From contig NZ_CP017713.1 in the NCBI RefSeq assembly GCF_002706425.1, forward strand, positions 1,240,001 to 1,304,000: a stretch of DNA of 64,000 bases, given 5' to 3'. Below, piece by piece: positions 17,030 to 26,548 of the stretch. Source of the stretch: Loigolactobacillus coryniformis subsp. coryniformis KCTC 3167 = DSM 20001 (GTDB taxonomy: Bacteria > Bacillota > Bacilli > Lactobacillales > Lactobacillaceae). The notes under the pieces were generated by a model that was not told the origin of the DNA, did not search any database, and worked only from the letters and a program-made list of their open reading frames with translations. Each line of letters opens with the position of its first letter. Positions within the stretch are counted from its first letter, which is position 1. The translations under genes were made by a program, and so were the position numbers.

Positions 17030-17977
17030 TCAGAAAAAATTGCGGCGGCGTAACCACCAAGCAGCTAGCCAAGAGACGACGATTGTTCCCAAAATGATAA
17101 AGGTGAAGGCCCGCGCACTACTAGCACCTGGCAAGTGTACATTCATCCCGTAAATCCCACCGATGATCGTTGGAATGGTCAAAATGATGGTGATCGAAGT
17201 TAACACTTTCATAATGATATTTAGATTATTAGAAACGATTGCACTGACCGTGGTATTGTACTCATCAATGATTTGTTTCTGCTGGGCAGTCATGGTGGCC
17301 GCTTGCTCACTTTCAATTAAAATATCACTAAGTAATTCGCTAAAAGGTGCAGTCTCAAAGTAAAATTCACTGGCTTGCAATTGGGTCAGCAGCTGACGGT
17401 TTTTACGCAGTGCCCATTGAAAGTGGATCAAGCTTTTTTGCATGGCAGTCAGCTGAAAAAGGTCGTTATTTTCGGTAGCAATGGTTAAGTTTTTTTCCAT
17501 GGTATCCATTGTATGACTATTTTCATCTAAACAATTAAGATAGCTTTTATGAATAAACCAGACTAGTTTTAACGTGAAGCGTTCGTGGTTGTTGATGTTT
17601 AATTGGGGTTGATGAAACAGAAAGTCTTGGATAAACACTGCTGGATGATTGCAAACCGTAATCAATACTTCTGCGGTCAGAATAATGGCGAAAGGATAAG
17701 TTGTGTATTCGTTATAACCTAAGGGACTAACCGATTCATGTGGAAAACGAACCAGGATCAATGCTGGTCGTTCGATAATCGATTGTTCGGTTCCTTCAGT
17801 CCGTGGATTCTCTTTATCATCTAGCGCTGCAGTTAAATAAGTAACCGGTAAATTAAAGCGAGTTTGTAGGTGTTTGATTTCAGCAGCACTTGGTCGCTCG
17901 ACATTGACCCAGCAATTGCGTTGATAAGCGGGAATCGGTGTTATTTGTCCATCAGTAGTATTGAAATAATTGATCAC
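17030..17977 (-). CDS. CorA-family divalent cation transporter
   Basis: Magnesium or other divalent cation channel of the CorA superfamily. GTG at 17977 is preferred (315 aa, MINYFNTTDGQI): the GTG seven codons earlier contains the AAGGAAG ribosome binding site within its own coding sequence. The cytoplasmic funnel (residues 1-250) ends in two transmembrane helices with the signature YGMNVHLPG between them. The C-terminus is very basic (WWLRRRNFF). Not preceded by an M-box that I can see. Ion specificity is not deducible. Confidence 0.9.
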   Translation of the reverse strand: MINYFNTTDGQITPIPAYQRNCWVNVERPSAAEIKHLQTRFNLPVTYLTAALDDKENPRTEGTEQSIIERPALILVRFPHESVSPLGYNEYTTYPFAIILTAEVLITVCNHPAVFIQDFLFHQPQLNINNHERFTLKLVWFIHKSYLNCLDENSHTMDTMEKNLTIATENNDLFQLTAMQKSLIHFQWALRKNRQLLTQLQASEFYFETAPFSELLSDILIESEQAATMTAQQKQIIDEYNTTVSAIVSNNLNIIMKVLTSITIILTIPTIIGGIYGMNVHLPGASSARAFTFIILGTIVVSWLAAWWLRRRNFF

Positions 17978-18104
17978 GTTAGCCGCTTCCTTTCGCACAT
18001 TCGGTTTATTAATCTGCTCTTGTCATTTTACCACTTTTCCCGTAGGCTAAAATAGGAATAAGAATGAACGGGTAGTGGAAACAAAAGAAGGTAGGTTAGA
18101 GTGA

Positions 18105-18437
18105 ATGCTTGTACTGGGACTATTGATGCCAGTGATAGGTTTGATTATTGGTGGTGTATTGCACAAAACACATATTAAATGGCGCATGACGCCAATCGAT
18201 TGGTTGACGCTTAGTTTACTGATTGCCAGTGATATTTTAATTTTGGTTCGTTATCATTATCAAGCAATTAGTTTGTTGATCATGATCCTAGCGTCTGTAG
18301 CAATCTGTGTTGCCATTGGTTTAGCCTGGCGGCGGGGAGAGATTCTTTACCACACCTTTTTTAAACTATGGTGGCGGTTGCTATTCATACCAAGTGTCAT
18401 TGCATATTTAGTGCTAATCGTATTGCAATGGTGTTAA
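18105..18437 (+). CDS. DUF3397-type membrane protein upstream of mraZ
   Basis: 110-aa protein with four hydrophobic segments and little else. Size, topology and position immediately before the dcw cluster match the DUF3397 family of lactobacilli, whose function is unknown. The ribosome binding site is GAAGGTAGG. A large terminator separates it from mraZ, so it is a separate unit. Confidence 0.75.
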   Translation: MLVLGLLMPVIGLIIGGVLHKTHIKWRMTPIDWLTLSLLIASDILILVRYHYQAISLLIMILASVAICVAIGLAWRRGEILYHTFFKLWWRLLFIPSVIAYLVLIVLQWC

Positions 18438-18447
18438 ATAAATATAG

Positions 18448-18527
18448 CGTCAAAATCAGGGCGATGATCGTATGGTGAGATAAGGGCTTACATACAGATC
18501 AGAATGACTGATTTTGGCGTTTTTTTT
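18448..18527 (+). terminator. long branched terminator insulating the dcw cluster
   Basis: Outer arms GCGTCAAAATCAG (18448-18460) and CTGATTTTGGCGT (18508-18520) are followed by seven T. The 47-base interior can form its own stem (TGATC-GTATG with CATAC-A-GATCA). Confidence 0.75.
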
Positions 18528-18587
18528 ATCGAGTATCAACTTTAGAAAAGTTTAAGCAGTTATTTTACTAGTTTTTGAGGGAAACTA

Positions 18588-18616
18588 TGGTAGAAAGTGG
18601 GGGGATGTGGTAGACT
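18588..18616 (+). promoter_or_regulatory. MraZ operator overlapping the dcw promoter
   Basis: Three TGG boxes at 18588, 18598 and 18608 are spaced exactly 10 bases apart: TGGTA, TGGGG, TGGTA, each separated by five bases. This matches the known MraZ target of TGGGN repeats with five-base gaps. The third box forms the TGN of an extended -10, TGG-TAGACT, so bound MraZ would cover the promoter. The mraZ start is 30 bases downstream. This fits MraZ autoregulation. Confidence 0.7.
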
Positions 18617-18645
18617 GAAAATGTGCATTTGCGGGGGTGTTGTCA

Positions 18646-19077
18646 ATGTTCATGGGTGAATTTCGTCATTCGATCGATCAAAAGGGTCGCTTGATCATTC
18701 CGGCCAAGTTTCGGGATGCATTAGGTGCGAAATTTATTGTGACCCGCGGCATGGACGGCTGCCTATTTGGCTACCCCCAAGCAGAGTGGCAAGCGTTAGA
18801 GGAAAAGTTGCGCCAATTACCGCTAACTAAGAAGGATGCACGGGCGTTTGTACGTTTCTTCTACTCAGCTGCAACTGAGTGTACGTTGGATAAGCAGGGA
18901 CGGATCAATTTACCGCAATCACTGATCACCCACGCCGGTTTAACTAAAGCGTGTGTGTTGATCGGGGTTTCATCGCGAATTGAAATTTGGGATGCTGAGC
19001 GTTGGGCTACTTCTAGTGCGGAGATTGCGGAAAACTTTGATTCAATTGCAGAGAATATGTTAGATTTTGATTTTTAG
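18646..19077 (+). CDS. mraZ: transcriptional regulator MraZ
   Basis: 143-aa AbrB-like protein with two SpoVT/AbrB half-repeats that forms rings and represses its own dcw promoter. ATG at 18646 ([23 protein letters not shown]) follows GGGGGTG; the family starts here. The DxKGR motif appears twice, as DQKGRLIIP and DKQGRINLP. First gene of the dcw cluster. The operator described just upstream is its likely target. Confidence 0.96.
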   Translation: MFMGEFRHSIDQKGRLIIPAKFRDALGAKFIVTRGMDGCLFGYPQAEWQALEEKLRQLPLTKKDARAFVRFFYSAATECTLDKQGRINLPQSLITHAGLTKACVLIGVSSRIEIWDAERWATSSAEIAENFDSIAENMLDFDF

Positions 19078-19101
19078 AGATGAATGGATGGGTGAATAGC
19101 A

Positions 19102-20046
19102 GTGTTTAAGCATCAAACTGTATTATTAAATGAGACCGTTGACAGCTTGCAAGTCAAGCCAGATGGAGTTTATGTTGATGCAACACTGGGTGGTGGTGGC
19201 CATAGTGAGCTACTGTTAAGCCGCTTGAGTTCTGCTGGACATCTGTATGCATTTGATCAAGATCAAACTGCGATCGATAATGGCAAACGACGATTACAAG
19301 CTGAAGTTGCTGCCGGTAAAGTGACTTTTATTAAAGCTAACTTCCGTGATCTCGCTGCTGAATTAGCCCAACGTGGTGTTGATCAGATCGACGGAATTCT
19401 GTATGACCTGGGGGTTTCTTCACCCCAATTTGATGAAGCTGCACGTGGGTTTAGTTACAAGCTTGATGCGCCGCTAGATATGCGGATGGATCGTACCAAG
19501 CCATTGACAGCACATGTCATCGTCAATCAATGGCCGTACGCCGATCTCGAACGAATTCTTTACCGCTATGGGGAAGATAAGTTTGCAAAACGAGTGGCAC
19601 GTGCGATTGAACGGGCGCGAGCTGAAGCACCCATTGATACGACCCTGCAATTAGCTGAGATCATTAAATCAGCGATTCCAGCAGCAGCAAGGCGTAAAGG
19701 TGGCCATCCAGCTAAGCGCTCGTTTCAAGCGTTACGAATCGCAGTTAATGACGAACTAGGTGCTGAGGAAACGTCACTAGAAGCGGCAATTAGTTTGTTG
19801 GCTTTAGGTGGTCGGATCAGTGTGATCAGTTTTCATTCATTAGAAGATCGAATCGTCAAAACCATTTATCGCGAGCACGCGCGTGTTGCGGAAGTGCCAC
19901 GCGGCTTGCCAATCGTAGGTGATGGGGAACAACCTGAATTGAAAATTATAACTAAAAAACCAATTGAACCAACAGCAGCAGAGGTTGCTGAAAACCGGCG
20001 GTCGCGGAGTGCCCAACTTCGGGTCGCTGAAAAACAAAAGCTTTAA
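19102..20046 (+). CDS. rsmH: 16S rRNA (cytosine1402-N4)-methyltransferase RsmH
   Basis: SAM-dependent methyltransferase (314 aa) acting on the ribosomal P site. The SAM-binding loop [14 protein letters not shown] is at residues 30-43, with [12 protein letters not shown] and [14 protein letters not shown] further on, and the C-terminal RRSRSAQLR typical of the family. Start is GTG at 19102, with a weak GGATGGG site. It follows mraZ by 24 bases. Confidence 0.96.
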   Translation: MFKHQTVLLNETVDSLQVKPDGVYVDATLGGGGHSELLLSRLSSAGHLYAFDQDQTAIDNGKRRLQAEVAAGKVTFIKANFRDLAAELAQRGVDQIDGILYDLGVSSPQFDEAARGFSYKLDAPLDMRMDRTKPLTAHVIVNQWPYADLERILYRYGEDKFAKRVARAIERARAEAPIDTTLQLAEIIKSAIPAAARRKGGHPAKRSFQALRIAVNDELGAEETSLEAAISLLALGGRISVISFHSLEDRIVKTIYREHARVAEVPRGLPIVGDGEQPELKIITKKPIEPTAAEVAENRRSRSAQLRVAEKQKL

Positions 20047-20060
20047 GGATGTGGTGAAGT

Positions 20061-20474
20061 ATGGCAGATGAAAGTGCAGCAAGAGATTATTCTTTATTGG
20101 CTGAGCCGCTTGCGCCCAGCACGCCCCAACCAGAAATACATATTAAGGCGCCATTAGAGACAACGCCAGCAGCAAGACCGCAAGCTATTCCAGCTGGTCG
20201 GGTTGCAGTATCCGCTTTTGAAAAAATTTTACTTATGGTAACTGGTGTCATAACAGTTGCTTTAGCAACCGTTATCGTGGCAACACAGATCTCAGTTGCT
20301 GATGCACAACGTGATCTACAGGATGTTGAGCAGACGATTGCGACAGTGCAAGCAAAAAATAGTGATGCAAAGCAAACAATCAATGAGATCATGCAGTCTA
20401 GTCATTTAGATGCGGTTGCAGCTAAAGATGGCTTAACTTTTAACGAAGCAAATATAAGGAATGTTAGTAAATGA
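20061..20474 (+). CDS. ftsL: cell division protein FtsL
   Basis: Small bitopic divisome protein (137 aa). Cytoplasmic part of about 50 residues, transmembrane helix about 55-77 (ILLMVTGVITVALATVIVAT), then an extracellular coiled coil (DAQRDLQDVEQTIATVQ). Low sequence conservation is normal; the call rests on topology and position between rsmH and pbpB. The stop overlaps the next start by 4 bases (ATGA). Confidence 0.9.
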   Translation: MADESAARDYSLLAEPLAPSTPQPEIHIKAPLETTPAARPQAIPAGRVAVSAFEKILLMVTGVITVALATVIVATQISVADAQRDLQDVEQTIATVQAKNSDAKQTINEIMQSSHLDAVAAKDGLTFNEANIRNVSK

Positions 20475-22645
20475 AGGTACCACGTAATAAACGATTGATG
20501 GGCAAGAGAAATCCACGACGGAACCGCCAAAGATTTGGCGGGTTCTTTCTTTTCATTTTAGTGGGCGTTTTTCTTTTGTTCGTCTTTCGTTTTTCTTATA
20601 TCGTGATCAGTGGCCATGTAAACGATGAGAATTTAACCAAAAAGGCTAGCGCGCTATATGAAAGTAGTACGGTGCTACGTGCTAAACGGGGCACGATATA
20701 TGATGCCAATGGCACTGCGATTGCTGAAGATTCGACAACATATTCGGTTTATGCGGTTTTAGATAAGAACTATACCGGCATTAATCATAAGAAACTTTAT
20801 GTGACTGATAAAGCAAAAGTGGCCAAGGTATTAAGTCAATACTTACCACTAGATCGTGCAGCTATTTTAAAACGGCTGAATCCTGCTAACGATAAAACTT
20901 TCCAAGTCGAATTTGGTTCGGCGGGTAAGGGGTTATCATTAACGATCAAACAAGCAATCGAGAAAGCCAATTTAAACGGGATCTATTTCACAGAGACACC
21001 GGCACGCTTATATCCGAATGGTATTTTTGCATCACACCAAATTGGGTTAGCGCAAGCGAATACTAAAGCAACCAAAGTGGCGAATGCACAAAATTTAGTT
21101 GGCATTATGGGCTTGGAAAAAACGTTAAATAGTACCTTGGCTGGAACTAACGGAGTCAAGGAGGTCAAGGAAGATTCTTACGGCTATCAATTACCTAATA
21201 CCAAAGCCAAGAAAAAGGCCGCTAAAAACGGTAAAAACGTTTATTTGACCTTAGATTCACGGCTACAGACTTATTTGGAAACGTTGATGACTAATGTACA
21301 AACGAAGTACCAACCGGAACAACTTAACGCTGTTTTAATGAATCCGAAAACTGGACAGATTTTAGCTGCTTCACAGCGACCAACGTTTAATCCGGAAACT
21401 GGTTCTGGTTTAGGCAGTTTTTGGCGGGACACGTTAGTTGGTGATTCCTATGAACCTGGTTCAGTTATGAAGACTTTTACATTGGCTGCGGCAATCGATA
21501 AAGGCAAGTATCAACCGAACACAAATTATCAGTCAGGTCAGATCACAATCGGTGGGACAACAATCCATGATTGGAACCAAACTGGTTGGGGCTCAATTCC
21601 TTTAAGCAAGGCTTTTCCGCTTTCAAGTAACGTTGGTTTTGTTCATATTGAACAAGCTTTAGGTAAGGATAATTGGTTGAATTACATTAAGAAGTTCCAA
21701 TTTTTGAGTAAAACTAATTCATTGTTATCCGGTGAGGTGAATGGCAGCATTCAATATGAGCATACGTCGGATCAAGCTGTAACCTCATTTGGTCAAGGGA
21801 TTAACGTAACGGTAATGCAAATGATGCAGGGCTTTTCCGCCATTGCTAACGATGGTAAAGAAATGCAACCACAGATCGTTTCGAAGGTAGTTGATCCGGT
21901 GACGGGTAAAACGACTAAGTATAAGCCGCATCAAGTGGCAACACCGATTAGTAAGTCAACTGCTAGTCAGGTGTTGTCGGCGATGGAAGATGTGACTTAT
22001 AAAGATTATGGGACGGGGACAGCTTACCAGATCCCTGGTTATAAGATCGCAACGAAAACGGGGACGGCGCAGATCAGCAATGCTAACGGAGCTGGTTATA
22101 TGACTGGTGATAACAATTATATTTTTTCCGTAGTCGGGATGGCACCGGCAAGTGATCCGAAGTATGTTTTGTATATTACAATGAAGCAACCGCAAGACAT
22201 GTCGCAATCGGCGACCGAAATTTTATCGGAAATCTTTAATCCATTAATGAAACGGGCTTTAGATTATGATGCTGGTGATACCACAACAGAATCTAAAACG
22301 ATGATGCCAAATATTACGGGTAAATCAGTTAGTGCTGCGACAGCCGCGCTTAAGAAAGAAAACTTACAGACCGTGCAGATCGGGACTGGGGACACTGTCG
22401 TTCAGCAAATGCCGTTGGCCAATGAAGTGATTCTAGATGATCAACGTGCATTGATCCTAACCAACGGTGCGATGACAATGCCGGATGTAACTGGCTGGTC
22501 GAAGAGTGATGTTTTGAAACTGGCTGAGTTGACTGGTAAGCAGATCACAATCAAGGGAACTGGTTACGTGACTAAGCAGAGTTTGTCAGCTAAAAGTTTA
22601 TTGAATTCGGCTAAGACGATTACCGTCACTTTAAGTAAGCCATAG
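20471..22645 (+). CDS. pbpB: septal transpeptidase PBP2B with two PASTA domains
   Basis: Class B penicillin-binding protein (724 aa) cross-linking septal peptidoglycan. A basic N-terminus and one transmembrane helix (about 24-46) lead to the dimerisation domain and transpeptidase. Active-site motifs are SVMK (in YEPGSVMKTF), SSN (in PLSSNVGFV) and KTGT (in ATKTGTAQIS). Two C-terminal PASTA repeats follow (from MMPNITGKSV and MPDVTGWSKSD). It is orthologous to FtsI. The stop codon TAG already forms part of the first downstream repeat (TAGAGCCATG). Confidence 0.96.
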   Translation: MKVPRNKRLMGKRNPRRNRQRFGGFFLFILVGVFLLFVFRFSYIVISGHVNDENLTKKASALYESSTVLRAKRGTIYDANGTAIAEDSTTYSVYAVLDKNYTGINHKKLYVTDKAKVAKVLSQYLPLDRAAILKRLNPANDKTFQVEFGSAGKGLSLTIKQAIEKANLNGIYFTETPARLYPNGIFASHQIGLAQANTKATKVANAQNLVGIMGLEKTLNSTLAGTNGVKEVKEDSYGYQLPNTKAKKKAAKNGKNVYLTLDSRLQTYLETLMTNVQTKYQPEQLNAVLMNPKTGQILAASQRPTFNPETGSGLGSFWRDTLVGDSYEPGSVMKTFTLAAAIDKGKYQPNTNYQSGQITIGGTTIHDWNQTGWGSIPLSKAFPLSSNVGFVHIEQALGKDNWLNYIKKFQFLSKTNSLLSGEVNGSIQYEHTSDQAVTSFGQGINVTVMQMMQGFSAIANDGKEMQPQIVSKVVDPVTGKTTKYKPHQVATPISKSTASQVLSAMEDVTYKDYGTGTAYQIPGYKIATKTGTAQISNANGAGYMTGDNNYIFSVVGMAPASDPKYVLYITMKQPQDMSQSATEILSEIFNPLMKRALDYDAGDTTTESKTMMPNITGKSVSAATAALKKENLQTVQIGTGDTVVQQMPLANEVILDDQRALILTNGAMTMPDVTGWSKSDVLKLAELTGKQITIKGTGYVTKQSLSAKSLLNSAKTITVTLSKP

Positions 22646-22960
22646 AGCCATGCTTCTTGCGGCATGAACTTAGCCACAAGAATGGTCATTATCCGTAACA
22701 TCAAAGCTAATTAGTGTGTTCTGCTAATTAGCTACCTTAAAAGTGAAGTAGAGCCATGTTTCTTGCGGCACGAACTTTGCCACAAGAATGGTCATCGTCC
22801 GTAACATCAAAGCTAATTAGTGTGTTCTGCTAATTAGTTACCTTAAAAGTGGAGCCATGCTTCTTGCGGTATGAACTTTGCCACAAGAATGGTCATCGTC
22901 CGTAACATCAAAGCTAATTAGTGTACTTTACTAATTTAGCTACCTTAAAAGTGAAGTAGA
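22645..22960 (+). repeat. three tandem copies of a structured leader element before mraY
   Basis: Copies begin with GAGCCATG at 22645, 22751 and 22852 (about 106, 101 and 109 bases). Each has hairpin 1 (TTCTTG-c-GGCA...TGCC-a-CAAGAA), a conserved unpaired block (ATGGTCATCGTCCGTAACATC), hairpin 2 (GCTAATTAG/CTAATTAGC with a loop starting TG) and ends in CTTAAAAGTGAAGTAGA; the copy 2-3 junction has lost AAGTA. The array fills the pbpB-mraY gap except the ribosome binding site. No open reading frame, promoter or T-run terminator is evident inside. The same family occurs before the DUF1831 gene and typA. Confidence 0.85.
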
Positions 22961-22984
22961 ATAAGAATGGGGAGTAAGAGAGTT

Positions 22985-23950
22985 ATGCAATTTACGCAGA
23001 TGTTGATTCCGATCGTTAGTAGCTTTGCCATCACATTTATTGTGTTGCCACTGTTTATTGGCTATTTTCGGATGAAAAAAGAGGGTCAAGTGATCCGCGA
23101 AGAAGGACCTAAATGGCACGAAAAAAAATCGGGTACGCCCACAATGGGTGGGTTAATTTTTCTGATTGCAAGCGTCATTTCAACAATTTGGGTTGGCTAT
23201 TGGCAACATCAAATGACCGTTCAAGCTTGGATCACTTTGTTTATCCTGGTACTCTACGGTGTGTTAGGGTTTATGGATGATTCGATCAAATTATTTGAAA
23301 AACGTAATCTAGGATTACGTGCTTGGCAGAAATTGCTTGGTCAAATTATTGGTGGTTTGATCTTCACTGCGGTGTATATTTATGAAGGTTTACCACTGGC
23401 TATTGACTTACCGGTCGTCGGGCAAGTTCATTTAAGTGTATTATATGTGATTTTCATTTTGATCTGGTTAGTTGGTTTTTCCAATGCAGTCAATTTGACT
23501 GATGGTTTAGATGGTTTAGTTGCCGGAACTGCAACGATTGCTTTTGCAACCTACGCTGTAATTGCGTATAAAGAAGGACGCACGGACATTTTGATTTTCT
23601 GTTTGACTGTGATCGGTGGTTTGATCGCGTTCTTCTGGTTTAACCACAAACCAGCCAAGATTTTTATGGGCGATGTTGGTTCATTGGCATTAGGTGGCGC
23701 GTTAGCTGCAATTTCAATCCTGCTGCATCGTGAGCTATCATTATTATTGATCGGTTTGGTTTTTGTTATCGAGACTGCTAGTGTAATGATCCAAGTTTCG
23801 GTCTTTAAATTAACTGGCAAGCGCGTGTTTAAAATGAGTCCGATTCATCATCATTTTGAAATGGTCGGTTGGTCTGAATGGCGTGTTGTTCTGACTTTCT
23901 GGGGCTTTGGTTTGTTGTGTTCGATCATTTACTTGATCGCATTTCTTTAA
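22985..23950 (+). CDS. mraY: phospho-N-acetylmuramoyl-pentapeptide transferase
   Basis: Integral membrane enzyme (321 aa, about ten helices) that makes lipid I from UDP-MurNAc-pentapeptide and undecaprenyl phosphate. ATG at 22985 is used because GGGGAG lies 11 bases before it. Catalytic and Mg-binding motifs are seen: [29 protein letters not shown], and the HHHFE loop. It begins 25 bases after the repeat array, so its mRNA leader contains the array unless transcription starts within it. Confidence 0.96.
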   Translation: MQFTQMLIPIVSSFAITFIVLPLFIGYFRMKKEGQVIREEGPKWHEKKSGTPTMGGLIFLIASVISTIWVGYWQHQMTVQAWITLFILVLYGVLGFMDDSIKLFEKRNLGLRAWQKLLGQIIGGLIFTAVYIYEGLPLAIDLPVVGQVHLSVLYVIFILIWLVGFSNAVNLTDGLDGLVAGTATIAFATYAVIAYKEGRTDILIFCLTVIGGLIAFFWFNHKPAKIFMGDVGSLALGGALAAISILLHRELSLLLIGLVFVIETASVMIQVSVFKLTGKRVFKMSPIHHHFEMVGWSEWRVVLTFWGFGLLCSIIYLIAFL

Positions 23951-23996
23951 TAATTAATATATTTTTTAACCATAAAGAGGAAAAGGGCGAATATTC

Positions 23997-25376
23997 TTGA
24001 ATTTAGTAACGGATTATCAGAATCAAAAAGTATTGGTGTTAGGCTTAGCTAAAAGCGGTTTTCATGCCGCTAAACTACTGGCCAAATTAGGTGCGTTGGT
24101 AACGGTCAACGATAAAAAGGATTTTGATCAAAATCCGGATGCGCAGTCATTGTTGGCTGAGGGGATCCGCGTGATCACAGGCAGTCATCCGTTGGCATTA
24201 TTGGATGAGGACTTTAAATTAATGGTCAAAAATCCAGGCATTCCGTACACTAATCCTTTAGTACAAAAAGCACAGGCAAAGGGTATTCCGATTATTACTG
24301 AACCTGAATTAGCCTATGAAATTTCTGAAGCACCATTGATCGGGGTAACCGGAACGAATGGTAAAACCACTACCACGACTTTGATTACGCAAATGCTTAA
24401 TCAACAGCGTTCAGCAGGTAAAGCCTATGTGGCTGGTAATATTGGTGTTCCAGCCACCGAAGTTGCTCAAAAAGTAACACCGGAAGATGTGATGGTGACT
24501 GAGCTTTCCAGCTTTATGTTAATGGGCATCACCAAGTTACGGCCACATATCGCTGTGTTGACCAACATCTATACTGCACATATCGACTATCATGGTAGTC
24601 GGGCTAATTATGTTAAAGCCAAGATGCGGATCACGATGAATCAGACTAAGGACGATTACTTCGTGGTCAACTGGGATCAGCCAGAATGGCGTGAATTAAG
24701 TCAGCAATCTAAGGCCCAAGTAATACCATTTTCCCGGCAAGGCTTAAGCACAGTTGGGGCTTACGTCAAGGATGGTCAATTCTGTTATCGGGATGAGGTT
24801 TTGATGCCGGTTAGTGAATTAAATATTCCTGGTGATCATAACGTGGAAAATGCGTTGGCAGCAATTGCGGTTGCTAAGTTAGAAGGACAAAACAATGAAG
24901 CTATTTGCGAAGTTTTGCGGACCTTTACTGGGGTCAAACATCGGTTGCAATTTGTAACTGAATGGCAAGGTCGGCGCTTTTATAATGATTCTAAAGCGAC
25001 CGATATTGAAGCCACTGAGATGGCCTTAAAGGGATTTAAAGCTCCAGTGATCTTACTGGCTGGCGGTTTGGATCGTGGCTTTACCTTTGAACGTTTAGTA
25101 CCGGCGTTACAAGAACACGTTAAAAGTTTGTTATTATTTGGTGAGACGGCTAAATTATTAGCTCAAGCTGGTGAAGCAGCAGGAATCAAAGACATTCAAA
25201 TCGTTGAAAATGTAGCAACTGCCTTACCGATCGCTTACCAAAAGAGTCAGCCAGGCGACATTATTTTATTATCACCAGCTAATGCTAGTTGGGATCAATA
25301 CCCGAATTTTGAAGTCCGGGGCCAGATCTTTATCGATGGTGTAGCTGATTTGATCAAAGGAAATGGAGCGAACTAA
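23997..25376 (+). CDS. murD: UDP-N-acetylmuramoylalanine--D-glutamate ligase
   Basis: Cytoplasmic Mur ligase (459 aa) adding D-Glu to UDP-MurNAc-Ala. Starts at TTG 23997 behind GAGGAAAAGGG. N-terminal nucleotide-binding-like fold (VLVLGLAKSG), ATP loop GVTGTNGKTTTTT near residues 115-127, and C-terminal motifs KATDIEAT and ILLSPANASWDQY. Between mraY and murG as in all dcw clusters of this type. Confidence 0.96.
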   Translation: MNLVTDYQNQKVLVLGLAKSGFHAAKLLAKLGALVTVNDKKDFDQNPDAQSLLAEGIRVITGSHPLALLDEDFKLMVKNPGIPYTNPLVQKAQAKGIPIITEPELAYEISEAPLIGVTGTNGKTTTTTLITQMLNQQRSAGKAYVAGNIGVPATEVAQKVTPEDVMVTELSSFMLMGITKLRPHIAVLTNIYTAHIDYHGSRANYVKAKMRITMNQTKDDYFVVNWDQPEWRELSQQSKAQVIPFSRQGLSTVGAYVKDGQFCYRDEVLMPVSELNIPGDHNVENALAAIAVAKLEGQNNEAICEVLRTFTGVKHRLQFVTEWQGRRFYNDSKATDIEATEMALKGFKAPVILLAGGLDRGFTFERLVPALQEHVKSLLLFGETAKLLAQAGEAAGIKDIQIVENVATALPIAYQKSQPGDIILLSPANASWDQYPNFEVRGQIFIDGVADLIKGNGAN

Positions 25377-25381
25377 ACGTT

Positions 25382-26473
25382 ATGCGTGTAATCTTTTCAG
25401 GTGGTGGCACAGGAGGTCACATTTATCCAGCTTTAGCGGTATTGGAACGACTAAAGGAACGTGATTTATTAGATGAAGTTCTATATATCGGTACCGAAAA
25501 AGGCTTAGAGAGTCGGATCATTCGCCAAAAACAAATTCCGTTTGAAGCCATTGAGTTGCAAGGTTTCAAGCGTTCGTTATCATTGGAAAATTTAAAAACA
25601 ATCAAGTTATTCTTGCAAAGTACACGGCGAGCTAAGCAAATTTTGCGTGATTTTAAACCGGATGTTGTTGTTGGAACTGGTGGTTATGTATCTAGTGCCG
25701 TTTTGTTTGCGGCGGCGCGACTACATATTCCGACGGTGATCAATGAACAAAATAGTGTAGCTGGGATCACCAATCGCTTTTTAGGTCGTTATGTGGATCG
25801 AATTTCGATTGCTTTTCCCGAAGTGGCGGAACAATTTCCTAAGGCCAAGGTGGTGTTGACTGGTAATCCGCGGGCACAACAAGTTGCGGGGATTAAGCCA
25901 AATCAGCGCTTAACTGATTTTAAGTTGCAACCAACGATACCAACACTTTTAATTTTTGGCGGTAGTCGTGGTGCGGAACGGATCAACGCTGCATTTTTAG
26001 AAGCTTTGCCGGAGTTGAATCAAAAAGATTATCAAGTGTTATTTGTCTCTGGACGCGTACATTATGCTAAAATTCAGAAAGCACTTGCTGAGCAGACGGT
26101 GGCAGCTAACGTGGCTGTTGTACCTTACATCAATGATATGCAGACAGTTTTACCTGATATTGCGGTGATCTTGGGTCGTGCTGGGGCGACTTCGCTAGCA
26201 GAAATCACAGCCTTGGGGATTCCCTCAATCCTGGTACCTAGTCCATACGTAACTAATGACCACCAGACTAAAAATGCGCAAAGCTTGGTTTCACATCAAG
26301 CTGCGGAGATGATCACCGAAAACGAATTGACTGGGACTTCGTTACTTAAAGTCACTGACCACTTGATGCAGGATCAAAGCTTGCGTCAAGCAATGGGCGA
26401 GCAAGCCCGGCAGTTAGGTGTTCCTGATGCTGCTGATCGATTTATTAAGGTTATGCAGGATTTGATCCATTAA
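25382..26473 (+). CDS. murG: lipid II synthase MurG
   Basis: Peripheral GT-B glycosyltransferase (363 aa) converting lipid I to lipid II. The N-terminal FSGGGTGGHIYPALA motif binds lipid I diphosphate. The UDP-GlcNAc side has GGSRGAERIN and GRAGATSLAEITALGIPSIL. It starts 5 bases after murD. Confidence 0.97.
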   Translation: MRVIFSGGGTGGHIYPALAVLERLKERDLLDEVLYIGTEKGLESRIIRQKQIPFEAIELQGFKRSLSLENLKTIKLFLQSTRRAKQILRDFKPDVVVGTGGYVSSAVLFAAARLHIPTVINEQNSVAGITNRFLGRYVDRISIAFPEVAEQFPKAKVVLTGNPRAQQVAGIKPNQRLTDFKLQPTIPTLLIFGGSRGAERINAAFLEALPELNQKDYQVLFVSGRVHYAKIQKALAEQTVAANVAVVPYINDMQTVLPDIAVILGRAGATSLAEITALGIPSILVPSPYVTNDHQTKNAQSLVSHQAAEMITENELTGTSLLKVTDHLMQDQSLRQAMGEQARQLGVPDAADRFIKVMQDLIH

Positions 26474-26548
26474 TATACTTATACGGTTGGCAATGCTGTT
26501 TAAATGGGCAGCTATTGCTAGTGATAAAAATAGTGAGGAGGTGTGCGG

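Noticed and set aside
22645-22960. Tandem repeats that might be taken for a CRISPR array
   Set aside because: Units of about 101-109 bases are contiguous with no unique spacers, no cas genes lie nearby, and the sequence between short conserved blocks forms co-varying hairpins. The same applies to 59078-59400.
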